64,000 nucleotides of DNA from Ensifer sp. PDNC004 (GTDB lineage: Bacteria; Pseudomonadota; Alphaproteobacteria; Rhizobiales; Rhizobiaceae). This document shows, piece after piece, positions 1 to 7,993 of the stretch. The position numbers were made by a program, and so were the translations under genes. The notes beneath the pieces were generated by a model that saw only the letters and a program-made list of their open reading frames with translations, was not told the origin of the DNA and did not search any database. Position 1 is the stretch's first letter; each line of letters opens with the position of its first letter. The stretch spans positions 769,711 to 833,710 of the forward strand of contig NZ_CP070354.1 of NCBI RefSeq assembly GCF_016919405.1. The letters are read 5' to 3'.

Positions 1-905
1 CTTCTACACGACGGCCTGGCGTTGGCACTTCTATGCCGGACTATACGGCGCTCCATTCCTGATCATGCTGGCCGTCACCGGGCTTATGATGCTCTGGTCG
101 GCGGTGCTTGTTGGCCGCGACGGTGAGAAGCTCTATTCCGTCGAGCCGGCGCAACAAATCGTTGCGGTTTCAGCGCAGGCTAATGCGGCACGTGGTGCCG
201 TTCAGGGCGGAACGCTTTGTACAATACATTGCTCCCCGGACTGCTGAGCAGCCGGCTGTCTTTCGCCTTGATGTCGGAGAAGCTGCCACCATGGTTGCCG
301 TCGATCCATATCGCGGCACGGTCCTCGGCTCCTGGGAACGACAGAACGCGCTCTATGATCTCGCCAACGACATCCACGGTACACTCCTCATCGGCGCCGC
401 GGTCGATCGGCCGATCGAGATTGCCGCTGGGTTCGGCGTCGTCCTGATCGTCACCGGGCTCTATTTGTGGTGGCCGCGCGACGGTCGAAGCATCGCAGCC
501 TCGCTCGTTCCGCGGATTTCTGGCCGAGGTCGCCAGGTCTGGAAGTCGTTGCACCAGACCGTCGGTGTCTACGCGGCCGCCATCCTGCTCGTGTTCCTGA
601 TTTCCGGGCTTACCTGGGCCGGGATCTGGGGCGAGCGCATGACGCAGGCATGGAGCACCTTCCCAGCGGAAAAATGGGATAACGTGCCTCTCTCGGATGC
701 GACACATGCGAGCATGAATCATGGCGGCGTCAAGGAAGTGGCCTGGACGCTGGAATAGACGCCGATGCCGGCATCCGGCTCGCATGCGGGGTACGAAGGC
801 GTGCCGACGGGACAGCCGATCGATATCGAAGACCCCACAATATCCGCATCGGCGGCTGATGGGCCCAGCGAGGGGCCCCTGCATTCGCGGCGAGTTCCAA
901 GGTAC
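1..905 (+). pseudogene. PepSY-domain membrane protein remnant, cut by window edge
   Basis: Reading begins at the window edge with a membrane segment (FYAGLYGAPFLIMLAVTG), runs in one frame to about 220, then continues in another frame (about 220-758) with the typical PepSY-associated pattern: membrane helix near 420-470 ending in LYLWWPR, then a LHQTVGVYAAAILLVFLISG helix. A TAG at 756-758 interrupts the expected ...WTLEQTPMPASGS... stretch, since the same frame continues with TPMPASGS after the stop, and similarity fades by about 905. So there is at least one frameshift plus one nonsense change (probably CAG to TAG). PepSY-TM proteins are inner-membrane proteins often tied to iron or siderophore handling. 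The family call is from pattern recognition; the decay is directly visible. Confidence 0.75.
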
Positions 906-1000
906 TGAGGCTTGAATAAGAACTCTGTCCTTCCTAGCTCTTGCACGGCCGAGACAGACGGGCTCGGCCGCCTCGCACGTCTGTTCAGAGTGAGACGGTT

Positions 1001-1291
1001 ATGGAAGAGAAAAACAGATTGATCAAAGACCTTAGCATTCAGGAACGCGAAGACCTATTTGCCGATATTGCCCGTGTTCTGGAGGACACCTCCCACGAGG
1101 CCTATGTCGAAGGTAAGCGGCACTTCGCCGCGTTTTCGGCCAACATGGCCCAGGCGATCCGCATAAACGCCGGCGAACTGGCGCGCGACAACGGACAAGA
1201 TGCCGAACGCGTGCTTCAGCAGGCGACGGCTGTCATCTCAAATTTTCACGCAGGTCGTCCTTATCGAATGATCAGCCACGCCATCCACTGA
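1001..1291 (+). CDS. small hypothetical protein
   Basis: A 96-residue, mostly helical and charged soluble protein starting MEEKNRLIKDLSI. No signal peptide or membrane segment is seen and I do not recognise a family. The ATG at 1001 is chosen because the upstream in-frame part is Arg-rich and non-native, though the ribosome site before it (gagtgagacgg) is weak. It lies alone between the PepSY remnant and the Hsp20 gene, in a run of short stress-type genes. Function unknown. Confidence 0.55.
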   Translation: MEEKNRLIKDLSIQEREDLFADIARVLEDTSHEAYVEGKRHFAAFSANMAQAIRINAGELARDNGQDAERVLQQATAVISNFHAGRPYRMISHAIH

Positions 1292-1465
1292 GGGCCCGGG
1301 ACTTTCACCAGAAAGACGATGATTGCCGGTAAATATTGGTTCTGAGAACCTGGCGGAATGCCGTGTTAACGCAGAGTGCTGCGGCGAATAATGAGGCCAA
1401 TCTTCGACGGCAAAAAATTTGCGCCCACAGCTCTTGAAACCTGGAAAATCCCAAACCAAATCGAT

Positions 1466-1552
1466 GATCGCCAGTCGCCGCAAGGGCTGGCTTTGCTGGA
1501 GGCGTCGCCCTCGGCGCCTTCATATCCATGTTGCTTCAAGGAGGATATGGTT
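1466..1552 (+). promoter_or_regulatory. ROSE-like RNA thermometer in the hsp20 leader
   Basis: Three consecutive hairpins lead into the hsp20 start. GCCAG 1470-1474 pairs with CTGGC 1487-1491. AGGCG 1500-1504 pairs with CGCCT 1515-1519. CATATCC 1521-1527 pairs with GGATATG 1543-1549. The last hairpin encloses a TTGCT (1531-1535) opposite the Shine-Dalgarno AAGGAGG (1538-1544), the layout of ROSE elements that mask the ribosome site of small heat-shock genes in rhizobia. The pairings are seen; temperature sensing is inferred from the family. Confidence 0.7.
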
Positions 1553-2029
1553 ATGGCAACATCTTACGACTACGCACCCCTGTTCCGCTCGAGCGTCGGG
1601 TTCGACCGGATTTTCAGTTTGCTTGAGAATGCGCATCGCGCCCGCACGATCAGTGACTGGCCACCTTACGACATCGTCAAGACGGGCGATGACAGCTATC
1701 GCATCTCGATCGCGGTCGCAGGTTTTGCCCCGGACGATCTCGAAATCACATTTCAGTCCAATCTCCTGACCGTCACCGGAAAGAAGCAGGAAGCGGCTTC
1801 GGACGGCTATTTGCACCGCGGCATTGCCGGGCGGCCGTTCGAGCATCGCTTTGAGCTTGCCGATCATGTCAGGGTTCATGCGGCTGACCTGAACAACGGT
1901 CTCCTGGAAATCGAACTCGTGCGCGAGGTTCCGGAAGAGATGAAGCCGCGGAAGATTACGATACAGGGCTTGACCACTCCAACAGGCTTGGATGCTGCGC
2001 CGCAAATCGAAGCACGGAAAGCTGGATAA
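1553..2029 (+). CDS. Hsp20/IbpA-type small heat-shock protein
   Basis: A 158-residue alpha-crystallin-domain chaperone (holdase). The N-terminal arm MATSYDYAPLFRSSVGFDRI is typical of alphaproteobacterial IbpA/HspA class proteins. The crystallin domain spans about residues 35-130, with PYDIVKTGDDSYRISIAVAGF at its start and the NGLLEIELVREVPEE edge strand near its end. The ATG at 1553 is 8 nt after AAGGAGG; an in-frame ATG at 1547 is too close to that site. A ROSE-like leader precedes it, and a perfect 10-bp hairpin follows it. Length and domain are normal for the family. Confidence 0.93.
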   Translation: MATSYDYAPLFRSSVGFDRIFSLLENAHRARTISDWPPYDIVKTGDDSYRISIAVAGFAPDDLEITFQSNLLTVTGKKQEAASDGYLHRGIAGRPFEHRFELADHVRVHAADLNNGLLEIELVREVPEEMKPRKITIQGLTTPTGLDAAPQIEARKAG

Positions 2030-2044
2030 AGCTCGCGGTAAGAA

Positions 2045-2068
2045 GGGGGCCCTTGCTGAAGGGCCCCC
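2045..2068 (+). terminator. strong hairpin between hsp20 and the DUF982 gene
   Basis: GGGGGCCCTT (2045-2054) and AAGGGCCCCC (2059-2068) form a perfect 10-bp stem with loop GCTG, 13 nt after the hsp20 stop. There is no T-run, so it may be an mRNA 3'-end stabiliser or processing site rather than a classical intrinsic terminator. Confidence 0.5.
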
Positions 2069-2100
2069 AACGACATTTTGGGTTGGAAAGGAGCACACGA

Positions 2101-2403
2101 ATGAAACCCGATATGTTCAAAACGCCCGTGACGATCCTCGTCGGACTTGGATTTCCCGCCGACGTTTGTTCCGTGATGGAAGCTTACCGGCACCTGGTCG
2201 AGTGGCCAGCCTCGAACCGGGATGCAGCGCACCGCGCGGCCCTCAATGCCTGTGGCGCCGCGTTGCGCGGCGAAATCGAAGCGGAAACAGCCCGCGGGCT
2301 GTTTGCGGCCTTTGTGGAAAAGCACGACCTGCTAGCGCCAGATACCTTTATGCCAGAGGCGATACGGTCAAGGCGACGGCCGGGATCCAGTCAGGTGAGG
2401 TGA
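2101..2403 (+). CDS. DUF982 domain protein
   Basis: A 100-residue protein with the DUF982 pattern common in Rhizobiaceae: a PVTILVGLGFP strand, then EAYRHLVEWP, then an A-H-ALNACGAALRGEIEAETAR helix. Function of the family is not established. The ATG at 2101 follows a clear site (GAAAGGAG, 2086-2093). It lies 33 nt after the hairpin behind hsp20, so it may be co-transcribed with hsp20 or expressed by read-through. The last ten residues are basic and poorly conserved. Confidence 0.8.
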   Translation: MKPDMFKTPVTILVGLGFPADVCSVMEAYRHLVEWPASNRDAAHRAALNACGAALRGEIEAETARGLFAAFVEKHDLLAPDTFMPEAIRSRRRPGSSQVR

Positions 2404-2809
2404 GCGGTGATGAAACACATCTTGGAGCAACATGAAGGGGTCAGTACACCGACCGTTTCACTTTGATCGTGAAAACGTTCGTCTCGCTTCGACCCAGTAT
2501 CGGACCGTGGAGCCACCATAAAACGATCCAGATTGACCACTCGGCGAGACGAGGACGACCGTTCAGGCTGCCACCGCAACCGCGAAGACAAGCGCATTCT
2601 ATCGGTGCATTTAGGGGTTTCGAAAACTAAGCGTTGACGAGTGGCCCCAGACCCCGTATAGACGGGTCATCGATCTTTTGCTTGCCGAGCTTTGTCTACC
2701 GCGCGATTGGCACCGCGCTCTAAGCGAAATTCTCTTTCAAAAATAGTCGGTTTTCGTCTGCGTGGCATCCGCTCCGCAGTTCTTCACTCTATGCTTGAAG
2801 GGGTTCACA
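2404..2809. other. gap of about 400 bp ahead of cspA
   Basis: No credible gene is visible. The part next to 2810 is likely the cold-shock promoter and 5' leader, as such genes usually have long leaders, but I see no convincing promoter motif. A short inverted repeat (GTTTCAC/GTGAAAAC, about 2456-2475) is the only structure noted. Confidence 0.4.
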
Positions 2810-3019
2810 ATGACCACTGGCACAGTTAAATGGTTCAATTCCACCAAGGGCTTCGGCTTCATTCAGCCTGACGACGGCGGCGCTGACGCTTTCGTTCACA
2901 TCTCGGCTGTCGAGCGCGCTGGAATGCGCGATCTCGTCGAAGGCCAGAAGATCGGCTTCGACCTCGAGCGCGACAAGAAGTCGGGTAAGATGTCGGCCTG
3001 CAATCTGCAGGCTGCCTAA
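2810..3019 (+). CDS. cold-shock protein, CspA family
   Basis: A 69-residue single-domain cold-shock protein. The RNP1 motif KGFGFI (residues about 13-18) and the RNP2-type DAFVHI (about 27-32) are present, as in RNA-chaperone CSPs that bind single-stranded nucleic acid. The ATG at 2810 follows GAAGGGG (2798-2803). A textbook intrinsic terminator follows about 60 nt after the stop, so it is a single-gene unit. Length is normal. Rhizobia carry several paralogues, so no specific gene number is assigned. Confidence 0.95.
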   Translation: MTTGTVKWFNSTKGFGFIQPDDGGADAFVHISAVERAGMRDLVEGQKIGFDLERDKKSGKMSACNLQAA

Positions 3020-3081
3020 GGATGGCTGCTTCCCTTTGACCACGGATGTACTGGCACTGCCGGAAGCAATTATCACTTTTA

Positions 3082-3107
3082 GGCCAGGCGTCATGCCTGG
3101 CCTTTTT
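3082..3107 (+). terminator. intrinsic terminator after cspA
   Basis: GGCCAGGC (3082-3089), loop GTCAT.. and GCCTGGCC (3095-3102) form an 8-bp perfect stem followed directly by TTTTT (3103-3107). Confidence 0.9.
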
Positions 3108-3140
3108 CGTTCTGGCCTCAAGCCACATCGAGGAAATTCA

Positions 3141-3365
3141 GTGACAGAGACATATAGTAAATCTCGCCAGCAGGCCGAAACCGCCTTCGGCAATCTCCGG
3201 ACGGAGTTTTTCGCCAAGAACAATGCGGCGGAAGAGCTCGAATCCGAAGCTCAAGCACGCGACGCCAAGACAGTCAGGCTGCGCGAAGCGCGCCTCGCCA
3301 AGGAGCAAGCAGACAGGATGTCTGCAACATCGGCGCTTCTTGCCAAACGATCCAAGGCCAGTTGA
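3141..3365 (+). CDS. small coiled-coil hypothetical protein
   Basis: A 74-residue charged, alanine- and glutamate-rich helix-forming protein. The GTG at 3141 is chosen because GAGGAAA lies just upstream and because the earlier in-frame reading passes through the cspA terminator. It has an ..AEELESEAQARDAKTVRLREARLAKEQ.. type helix. It is followed 30 nt later by the DUF6481 gene of similar composition, so the two may form a small unit. Function unknown. Confidence 0.6.
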   Translation: MTETYSKSRQQAETAFGNLRTEFFAKNNAAEELESEAQARDAKTVRLREARLAKEQADRMSATSALLAKRSKAS

Positions 3366-3395
3366 TCATCCCAAACGCTAAATCAGGATAATGAT

Positions 3396-3776
3396 TTGAG
3401 ACACGCCAGAGATAACGAACTCACCGACCGACGCTCCGCTGCTGCAGACGCCAAGGCCGCTCTTCTCACTGCCTACCGGGCCGCAAAGACGGCGGCAGAG
3501 CCAGTTCAAGCCGCCCGACAGGCGGAGCGCATCTTGCTTGTTGAAGCCCGCGAAGCGCGCCGTGCAGAACGGGAACGACTGAGAGTCGAGGAGAGCACCC
3601 GCCTCGAAACACTTGCAGCGCAAGAGCAGGCAGCCGTCGAGGCCGCCGCCGCGGCCGAGATTGAGGCGCGACAGTCCGCTGAAAACGCCCGGATATCGCG
3701 CGTCATTGAAGATGAGGCCGCTCGCAAGGCTGAACGCGACAGACGCTACGCCGCTCGGAAGGCCCGGAAGGCTTAA
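3396..3776 (+). CDS. DUF6481-type coiled-coil protein
   Basis: A 126-residue protein that begins RHARDN-LTDRRSAAADAKAALL and ends RRYAARKARKA, as in the rhizobial DUF6481 family. The body is a long Ala/Glu/Arg helix (coiled coil) without cysteines or membrane segments. The start is a TTG at 3396 with a weak site (cagga, about 3384-3388); it is favoured because the conserved family N-terminus begins there. Role unknown; such genes often lie next to cold-shock genes in rhizobia (my recollection, not checked). Confidence 0.7.
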   Translation: MRHARDNELTDRRSAAADAKAALLTAYRAAKTAAEPVQAARQAERILLVEAREARRAERERLRVEESTRLETLAAQEQAAVEAAAAAEIEARQSAENARISRVIEDEAARKAERDRRYAARKARKA

Positions 3777-3873
3777 CGTCTAGGCACCCGCCTTTTAGGG
3801 GAGGCGGCCGTGGAATAGATCAGGGCGTGATATATGGTCGCGCTCGAACTTACTCATTTCTGAGGAGCCTTTG

Positions 3874-4149
3874 ATGGCACCGGACACGAACGAGCTGCAG
3901 GCAATCAATACCGCCTGGCAGATAGCGATCCAGGAAATCCTGCGCATGGTCATCCGTGACATGTACCGTGGTGCGGGTGAAGCGGCCTTCAGCGCCCATA
4001 TCAAGCGGATCGAAGAAGCGGCCGTCGACAGCATCCAGACCGACTTGAGGCTTCGCGGAACCAGCGAGTGGACCGAAATGCTGGTCAAGGAACGTGCCAG
4101 CAATTTCGTGACGACGCTGCTGACCTCCTTTACCTACGACCGTGCCTGA
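3874..4149 (+). CDS. small hypothetical protein
   Basis: A 91-residue protein starting MAPDTNELQAINTAWQIAIQ, with amphipathic helices and no signal peptide. The ATG at 3874 has a good site (GAGGAG, 3862-3867). The TTG three bases earlier is less likely. I do not recognise the family. It stands alone, downstream of the DUF6481 gene by about 100 nt. Confidence 0.6.
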   Translation: MAPDTNELQAINTAWQIAIQEILRMVIRDMYRGAGEAAFSAHIKRIEEAAVDSIQTDLRLRGTSEWTEMLVKERASNFVTTLLTSFTYDRA

Positions 4150-4281
4150 CCACGATAGACGGTCATCCGAACCGCCAGTCTTTATACGGTACCGTGCCTG
4201 AAGTTTCTTATGGTCTGCGAGGTTGATCTGTCAGGCTCCTGCCTAAATCACTCTAACGCCGCGATAAGCCAAGCGGTCGGC

Positions 4282-4681
4282 ATGGATGAACACACCACAG
4301 AACGCCTTGCAGCCATCGTCGAGTTCTCCTTCGACGCGATCATCAGTAATGATTTTCAGGCTTGATCGTCAGCTGGAACAAGGCCGCCGAACGCATGTTC
4401 AGCTATTCGGAATCCGAGGTGGTCGGACAGCCGATCTATCTGATCATTACCGATGACAAACGGGATAAGGAGGCGGATATCCGATACCAATGCGCAGGAG
4501 ACCGTCGATCTCGGCACATATGTCAGCCAGATTGCCGCGGCCGTGATGGCGGCGCATGCGGTTAAGGGTATTGGGCTGGATACGAAAGTCGACACCTGGC
4601 CCGTCTCCATCAATATCGCGATGCCGGTCGGCTGGTCACCAACGAATTGATGACGAACGCCCTCAAAGCAACCATCCGGTG
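4282..4681 (+). pseudogene. PAS / HWE-type sensor histidine kinase remnant
   Basis: Pieces in shifting frames spell a PAS-histidine kinase: MDEHTTERLAAIVEFSFDAI from 4282, a stop at about 4363, then GLIVSWNKAAERMFSY in another frame (PAS core). After a deletion, VDLGTYVSQIAAAVM and TWPVSINIAMP (kinase dimerisation/ATPase N-box lead) follow in a third frame, and LVTNELMTNALK ends in yet another before TGA at about 4681. The His box and most of the ATPase domain are missing. At least three frameshifts and two deletions are needed to explain it, so it is dead. Confidence 0.75.
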
Positions 4682-4918
4682 AGGGCCGAAGTAGCCGAGG
4701 CTTCTTGCGATTTTTTTCCGCCACTTCGATGGCGGGCCGCCAATTCCGCGAAGATTGCGGATAATCTGTTGAAGGTTTTCGATCCCCACCTGGGTGAACA
4801 AGATGATGTGCTCGCTGAGCTCCGAGGCCGGATAATCATCATATGCACACAAGCAGCCATCTTCAGAGAACATCTCAATCGAACATTCTCGCAAGAAGTC
4901 TTTGTCCTCATCAATCAT
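4610..4918 (-). CDS. hypothetical protein, possibly a remnant
   Basis: An open reading frame of 102 residues starting MIDEDKDFLRECSIEMFSED, acidic and soluble in its first two thirds. Its last 20-25 codons overlap the kinase remnant on the other strand, suggesting the native C-terminus was replaced by a junction. It lies downstream of, and co-oriented with, the pRiA4b-like remnant. No family recognised. It may be a real acquired gene or a degraded one. Confidence 0.35.
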   Translation of the reverse strand: MIDEDKDFLRECSIEMFSEDGCLCAYDDYPASELSEHIILFTQVGIENLQQIIRNLRGIGGPPSKWRKKIARSLGYFGPHRMVALRAFVINSLVTSRPASRY

Positions 4919-4986
4919 GGCTGCGACATACTTCAGGGTATACAGCGCAGAGTTGCGCTAGCCCATGATGCCTCGTTCTGTATTTT

Positions 4987-5307
4987 CTAGATTTGGTCAG
5001 TGCTGCTGGTTTTGGCTCTTCGCAAATCCAGCTTTCCAAGTGTCCGACGTCGCGCAATTTTAGCGACACGGTCTTGAATGATATCAACGCTTAAATCTTC
5101 TGGTTCAAAGCGGCCACCATACCAACGCACGAACTCTGGATGCTGCGCATGTCGTGGCCTTGCCATGACGCTCAGGAAGCATACGGCCTGAATGACATCG
5201 TGGAGCCCCTTCAAGCTCATCGTGAGTGGAACCTCGACCCTGCGCCAGATCAAAGGCTCGATATCGTCGAGTTGGATATGTAGCCTGGCGATGCGATCGA
5301 CGGTCAT
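4987..5307 (-). pseudogene. pRiA4b ORF-3-like protein, internally deleted
   Basis: The N-terminal half shows the family signature: LHIQLDDIEPLIWRRVEVP followed by LKGLHDVIQAV. The C-terminal end HPEFVRWYGGRFEPEDL matches the end of the family. The middle, normally about 70-80 residues with the W..HLH.F and YG motifs, is absent, so an internal deletion is inferred near 5150-5180. The family is named after a plasmid pRiA4b gene and occurs with mobile elements. Start taken at the ATG 5307 (MTVDRIARLHIQ). Confidence 0.65.
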
Positions 5308-5342
5308 GATGCCAACGCTATCATAGGGCGCGGACCTGTCCA

Positions 5343-5741
5343 ATGCTGGCAGGCCTCGACCCCTATGCTGTCCACGAATGGCATCTGGCCGTCTATGCCG
5401 ACGCGTTCGAATGGGTGGAATTGCCCAACGTCATTGGCATGAGTCAGTTTGCCGACGGCGGCTTCATGTCGTCCAAGCCCCATGCTGCGAGCGGCGCCTA
5501 CATCGCACGCATGTCGAACTACTGCGGCGGATGCCGATACGACGTTTCGAAGAAGAGCGGCAAAGGCGCCTGTCCCTTTAATGCCCTGCATTGGGATTTC
5601 ATCGTCCGAAATGCTGATAGCCTCTCCAAAAACCATCGTCTCGCCCAGATTTACTCCTCTTGGGATCGTATGAGCCCGGGAAAAAAGGAAGCCATATCGG
5701 AACAGCGCATCCTCGTTTCTGCAGAAGCTGGACGATGGTGA
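5343..5741 (+). pseudogene. phrB: C-terminal fragment of iron-sulfur photolyase (FeS-BCP/PhrB type)
   Basis: The 132 residues match the C-terminal quarter of the prokaryotic (6-4) photolyase/cryptochrome PhrB: WHLAVYADAFEWVELPNVIG, then MSSKPHAASGAYIARMSNYC, three clustered Cys (YCGGCRYDV...GACPFNALHWDF) that supply most ligands of the [4Fe-4S] cluster, then NHRLAQIYSSWDRM. The full enzyme is about 500 residues; the antenna and most of the FAD domain are missing. Upstream sequence belongs to the oppositely oriented pRiA4b remnant, so the 5' break is near 5340. The last residues also diverge. No function is expected. Confidence 0.85.
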
Positions 5742-5787
5742 ACGGGTTTGAAAGGGCGTCATCTTTCAGTTAGGCATTCGATACATC

Positions 5788-6315
5788 TCACTGAGGCGGA
5801 AACTCGAGCTTGCGCACGTCATATCCGAGTTCGCTCGCTTTACTTATCATGCGCTGGAGCTTCGTCTTGGAGGGGACGGCACGGGCATAGATCCAAAGGT
5901 CCGTCATGGATGGATTGGCGCTGATGAACCAGGATTTGTCCGGTGATTTGTAGAGAACCCAGTAGTTGAAAGTGACCAGCAGCGGGTAGCGAACGCGCAG
6001 CTTCGCATTCGTCGATCCGAAGTCCTGGATCTTGCCATTGCCGCGAACCGTCTTGAGGCGGCCTTCGGGCGTATCCATCCGGCAACCATCCTCAACCGAG
6101 ACCTCGTCCGGTGCTTTGCCTTGCCGGTAGGTCGAGTAACCCGCGACGCAGCCGTCCGTCAGGAACATGGGTGTGCGACCGATCTCCAGCCAGGTGCCGC
6201 GGTAGTGATCTGGCCCTACTTTGGCGACCTTGGGGGCCGCAGATGCAGTTCCAGCACCGGCTGAAAGGAACGCTGCCAACAGAGCGGTCCCGATCGTGAG
6301 CGTGAGATGGTTCAT
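5788..6315 (-). CDS. lipocalin-family periplasmic protein
   Basis: A 175-residue exported protein with an Ala-rich signal peptide (cleavage near AGTASA-APK, about residue 27). The lipocalin pattern follows: YRGTWLEIGRTPMFLTDGC (the GxW motif region), a central LLVTFNYWVLYKSPDKSWF strand pair, and the LWIYAR closing motif. Bacterial lipocalins (Blc class) bind lipids or hydrophobic ligands and are linked to membrane stress. A strong AGGGAGGA site precedes the ATG. A lipocalin belongs to ChrR-linked gene sets in several bacteria, but I see no TGATCC-type promoter before this one. Confidence 0.85.
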   Translation of the reverse strand: MNHLTLTIGTALLAAFLSAGAGTASAAPKVAKVGPDHYRGTWLEIGRTPMFLTDGCVAGYSTYRQGKAPDEVSVEDGCRMDTPEGRLKTVRGNGKIQDFGSTNAKLRVRYPLLVTFNYWVLYKSPDKSWFISANPSMTDLWIYARAVPSKTKLQRMISKASELGYDVRKLEFPPQ

Positions 6316-6543
6316 GAAATCCTCCCTATTCTAGGTTATGATCTCCGTAGCGCAGTAAGTAACTTTTATTGTAATAGTATAGTCGCGATGATAATCTAAA
6401 AAAAATGGAAAATAATGGCAGCATTCACGATGTAAATTCCTAATTATCACTGATAACGAAAAAGGACTACATTCCAGTTTTCATCAATCGTCACGTACCT
6501 CACGATTTTCGAAACCCGAAGGCCAGCCTTCGGATCTGCAAAA

Positions 6544-6780
6544 TCACATCGCGGCTGCTAGCGCTTTTCTCCTGTTTGGAAATGGCCCCTCGAGATAGTG
6601 CGATCGGCCAGTGAATTCAACGAATACGCCTTTTCCTACGACGTCATAGATAATGTTTAATCTACCTTCGCCAGCGACTCTGCAACTCCGACACATTTCT
6701 TTGTAATGTTTCGCGTTCCCGCCGTACCCTTGTTGTTCGTAAAGGTTTGCTAATTCCTTAGTCTCAGAGTGGGAAATCAA
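6544..6780 (-). CDS. small hypothetical protein in an AT-rich pocket
   Basis: A 78-residue protein starting MISHSETKELANLYEQQGYG with CRSC near its middle (possible metal or redox pair). The flanks, especially 6330-6540, are far richer in A+T than the rest of the window, which suggests acquired DNA. No family recognised. No strong ribosome site is visible, so it is uncertain that it is expressed. Confidence 0.4.
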   Translation of the reverse strand: MISHSETKELANLYEQQGYGGNAKHYKEMCRSCRVAGEGRLNIIYDVVGKGVFVEFTGRSHYLEGPFPNRRKALAAAM

Positions 6781-6859
6781 GACGCGACTACAGCGAGCAA
6801 GTTTCGTGTCGGGACAGTGATCGGCACGCGGCAGTTTACGTCCGTATTGCCGCTTAGAC

Positions 6860-6886
6860 CGAAAGAAGCAGCGCGATACTGCTTCT
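6860..6886 (-). terminator. possible terminator after hemH
   Basis: An 8-bp stem AGAAGCAG (6864-6871) / CTGCTTCT (6879-6886) lies 40 nt after the hemH stop and, on the minus strand, is followed by TTTC. A short T-run makes it a modest candidate. Confidence 0.45.
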
Positions 6887-6926
6887 ATTCAAAATGAATT
6901 CCCGGGAGGCAGTAATTTGAGACCTA

Positions 6927-7976
6927 TTACAGCGGCTTGGGGTTGACCCAACCCGAAAGCTCCCGCCTGACGATCTTCTCGAGCACTTTCATGCCTTCGG
7001 AGGAATCGTTGAGGCAGGGGATGTGCGCGAACTTCTCGCCGCCGTTGTGCAGGAAGCTTTCGGCAGCCTGCTCGGCGATCTCTTCCAGTGTTTCCAGGCA
7101 GTCGGAAACGAACCCGGGATTAAGCACGGCGATACGCTTGACACCTTCCTGTGCCAGCTTTTCAACTGTCTTGTCGGTATAGGGCTGCAACCATTCCTCC
7201 GGCCCGAAGCGGGACTGGAAGGTGATTAGCAGCCTGTCGCTCGACCAGCCGAGGCGTTCGCGCAGCAGGCGTGCGGTCTTCTGGCATTGGCAATAGTAAG
7301 GGTCGCCCTTCTCGAAATAGCTCTTCGGAATGCCGTGGAAGGAGGTAAGTACCTTTTCCGGTTCCCAGTCGAGCGTTGCGAGGTGTTTTTCGATGGAGAC
7401 GGCGAGCGCGTCGATATAGGTCGGGTCGTCGTGATAGGGCGGCACGGTGCGCAGCGCCGGCTGCCAGCGCATCTTCAGCAGCGTCTCGAAGGCCTTGTCG
7501 TTGACGGTGGCCGTGGTGGCGGCGGCATATTGCGGATAGAGCGGGAAGACGAGAATGCGTTCGCAGCCGGCCTTCTGCAGCGCGTCCATGCGCGATGCGA
7601 TAGACGGCTGGCCGTAGCGCATGGCCCAGTCGACGATGACGTTGGCATGGTCCTTGAGGGCTTCGGCCATCAGTTCGGCCTGGCTGCGGGTATAGGTCCG
7701 CAGGTAGCTCTCGTTCCTGTCCTTGTTCCATATCGTCTCATAGGCCTTGCCGACCTTACCGGGGCGAGTGTTGAGCACGATGCCGAACAGGATCGGGTAC
7801 CAGGCGATGCGCGGCCACTCGATGACGCGCTTGTCCATCAGGAATTCCTTCAGGTAGCGCCGCATGGACGTGTAGTCCGTGCCGTCGGGCGTGCCGAGAT
7901 TGACGAGCAGAACGCCCACCTTGCCGTGTTTGACAGGCGGATGGCTGTGTTCGATTTTTGCAGATGTCATTCGCAT
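6927..7976 (-). CDS. hemH: ferrochelatase
   Basis: Inserts ferrous iron into protoporphyrin IX, the last step of protoheme synthesis, at the cytoplasmic face of the membrane. The protein has 349 residues, a usual length. VGVLLVNLGTPDG near residue 20, the catalytic His in TSFHGIPKSY (His about 214), and the C-terminal NPGFVSDCLETLEEI acidic motif are all present. It starts 17 nt after the CFA synthase stop and is probably the last gene of the DUF2147-DUF1365-CFA-hemH unit. Placing heme synthesis here fits a singlet-oxygen theme, since porphyrin precursors are photosensitisers. ATG 7976 or 7970 are both possible. Confidence 0.95.
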   Translation of the reverse strand: MRMTSAKIEHSHPPVKHGKVGVLLVNLGTPDGTDYTSMRRYLKEFLMDKRVIEWPRIAWYPILFGIVLNTRPGKVGKAYETIWNKDRNESYLRTYTRSQAELMAEALKDHANVIVDWAMRYGQPSIASRMDALQKAGCERILVFPLYPQYAAATTATVNDKAFETLLKMRWQPALRTVPPYHDDPTYIDALAVSIEKHLATLDWEPEKVLTSFHGIPKSYFEKGDPYYCQCQKTARLLRERLGWSSDRLLITFQSRFGPEEWLQPYTDKTVEKLAQEGVKRIAVLNPGFVSDCLETLEEIAEQAAESFLHNGGEKFAHIPCLNDSSEGMKVLEKIVRRELSGWVNPKPL

Positions 7977-7993
7977 TCTTTGTTATGCCAATT

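Noticed and set aside
1300..1465. EcfG (GGAAC-N16-CGTT) promoter before hsp20
   Set aside because: No GGAAC with correct spacing found; control by the RNA leader and a heat-shock sigma factor is more likely.
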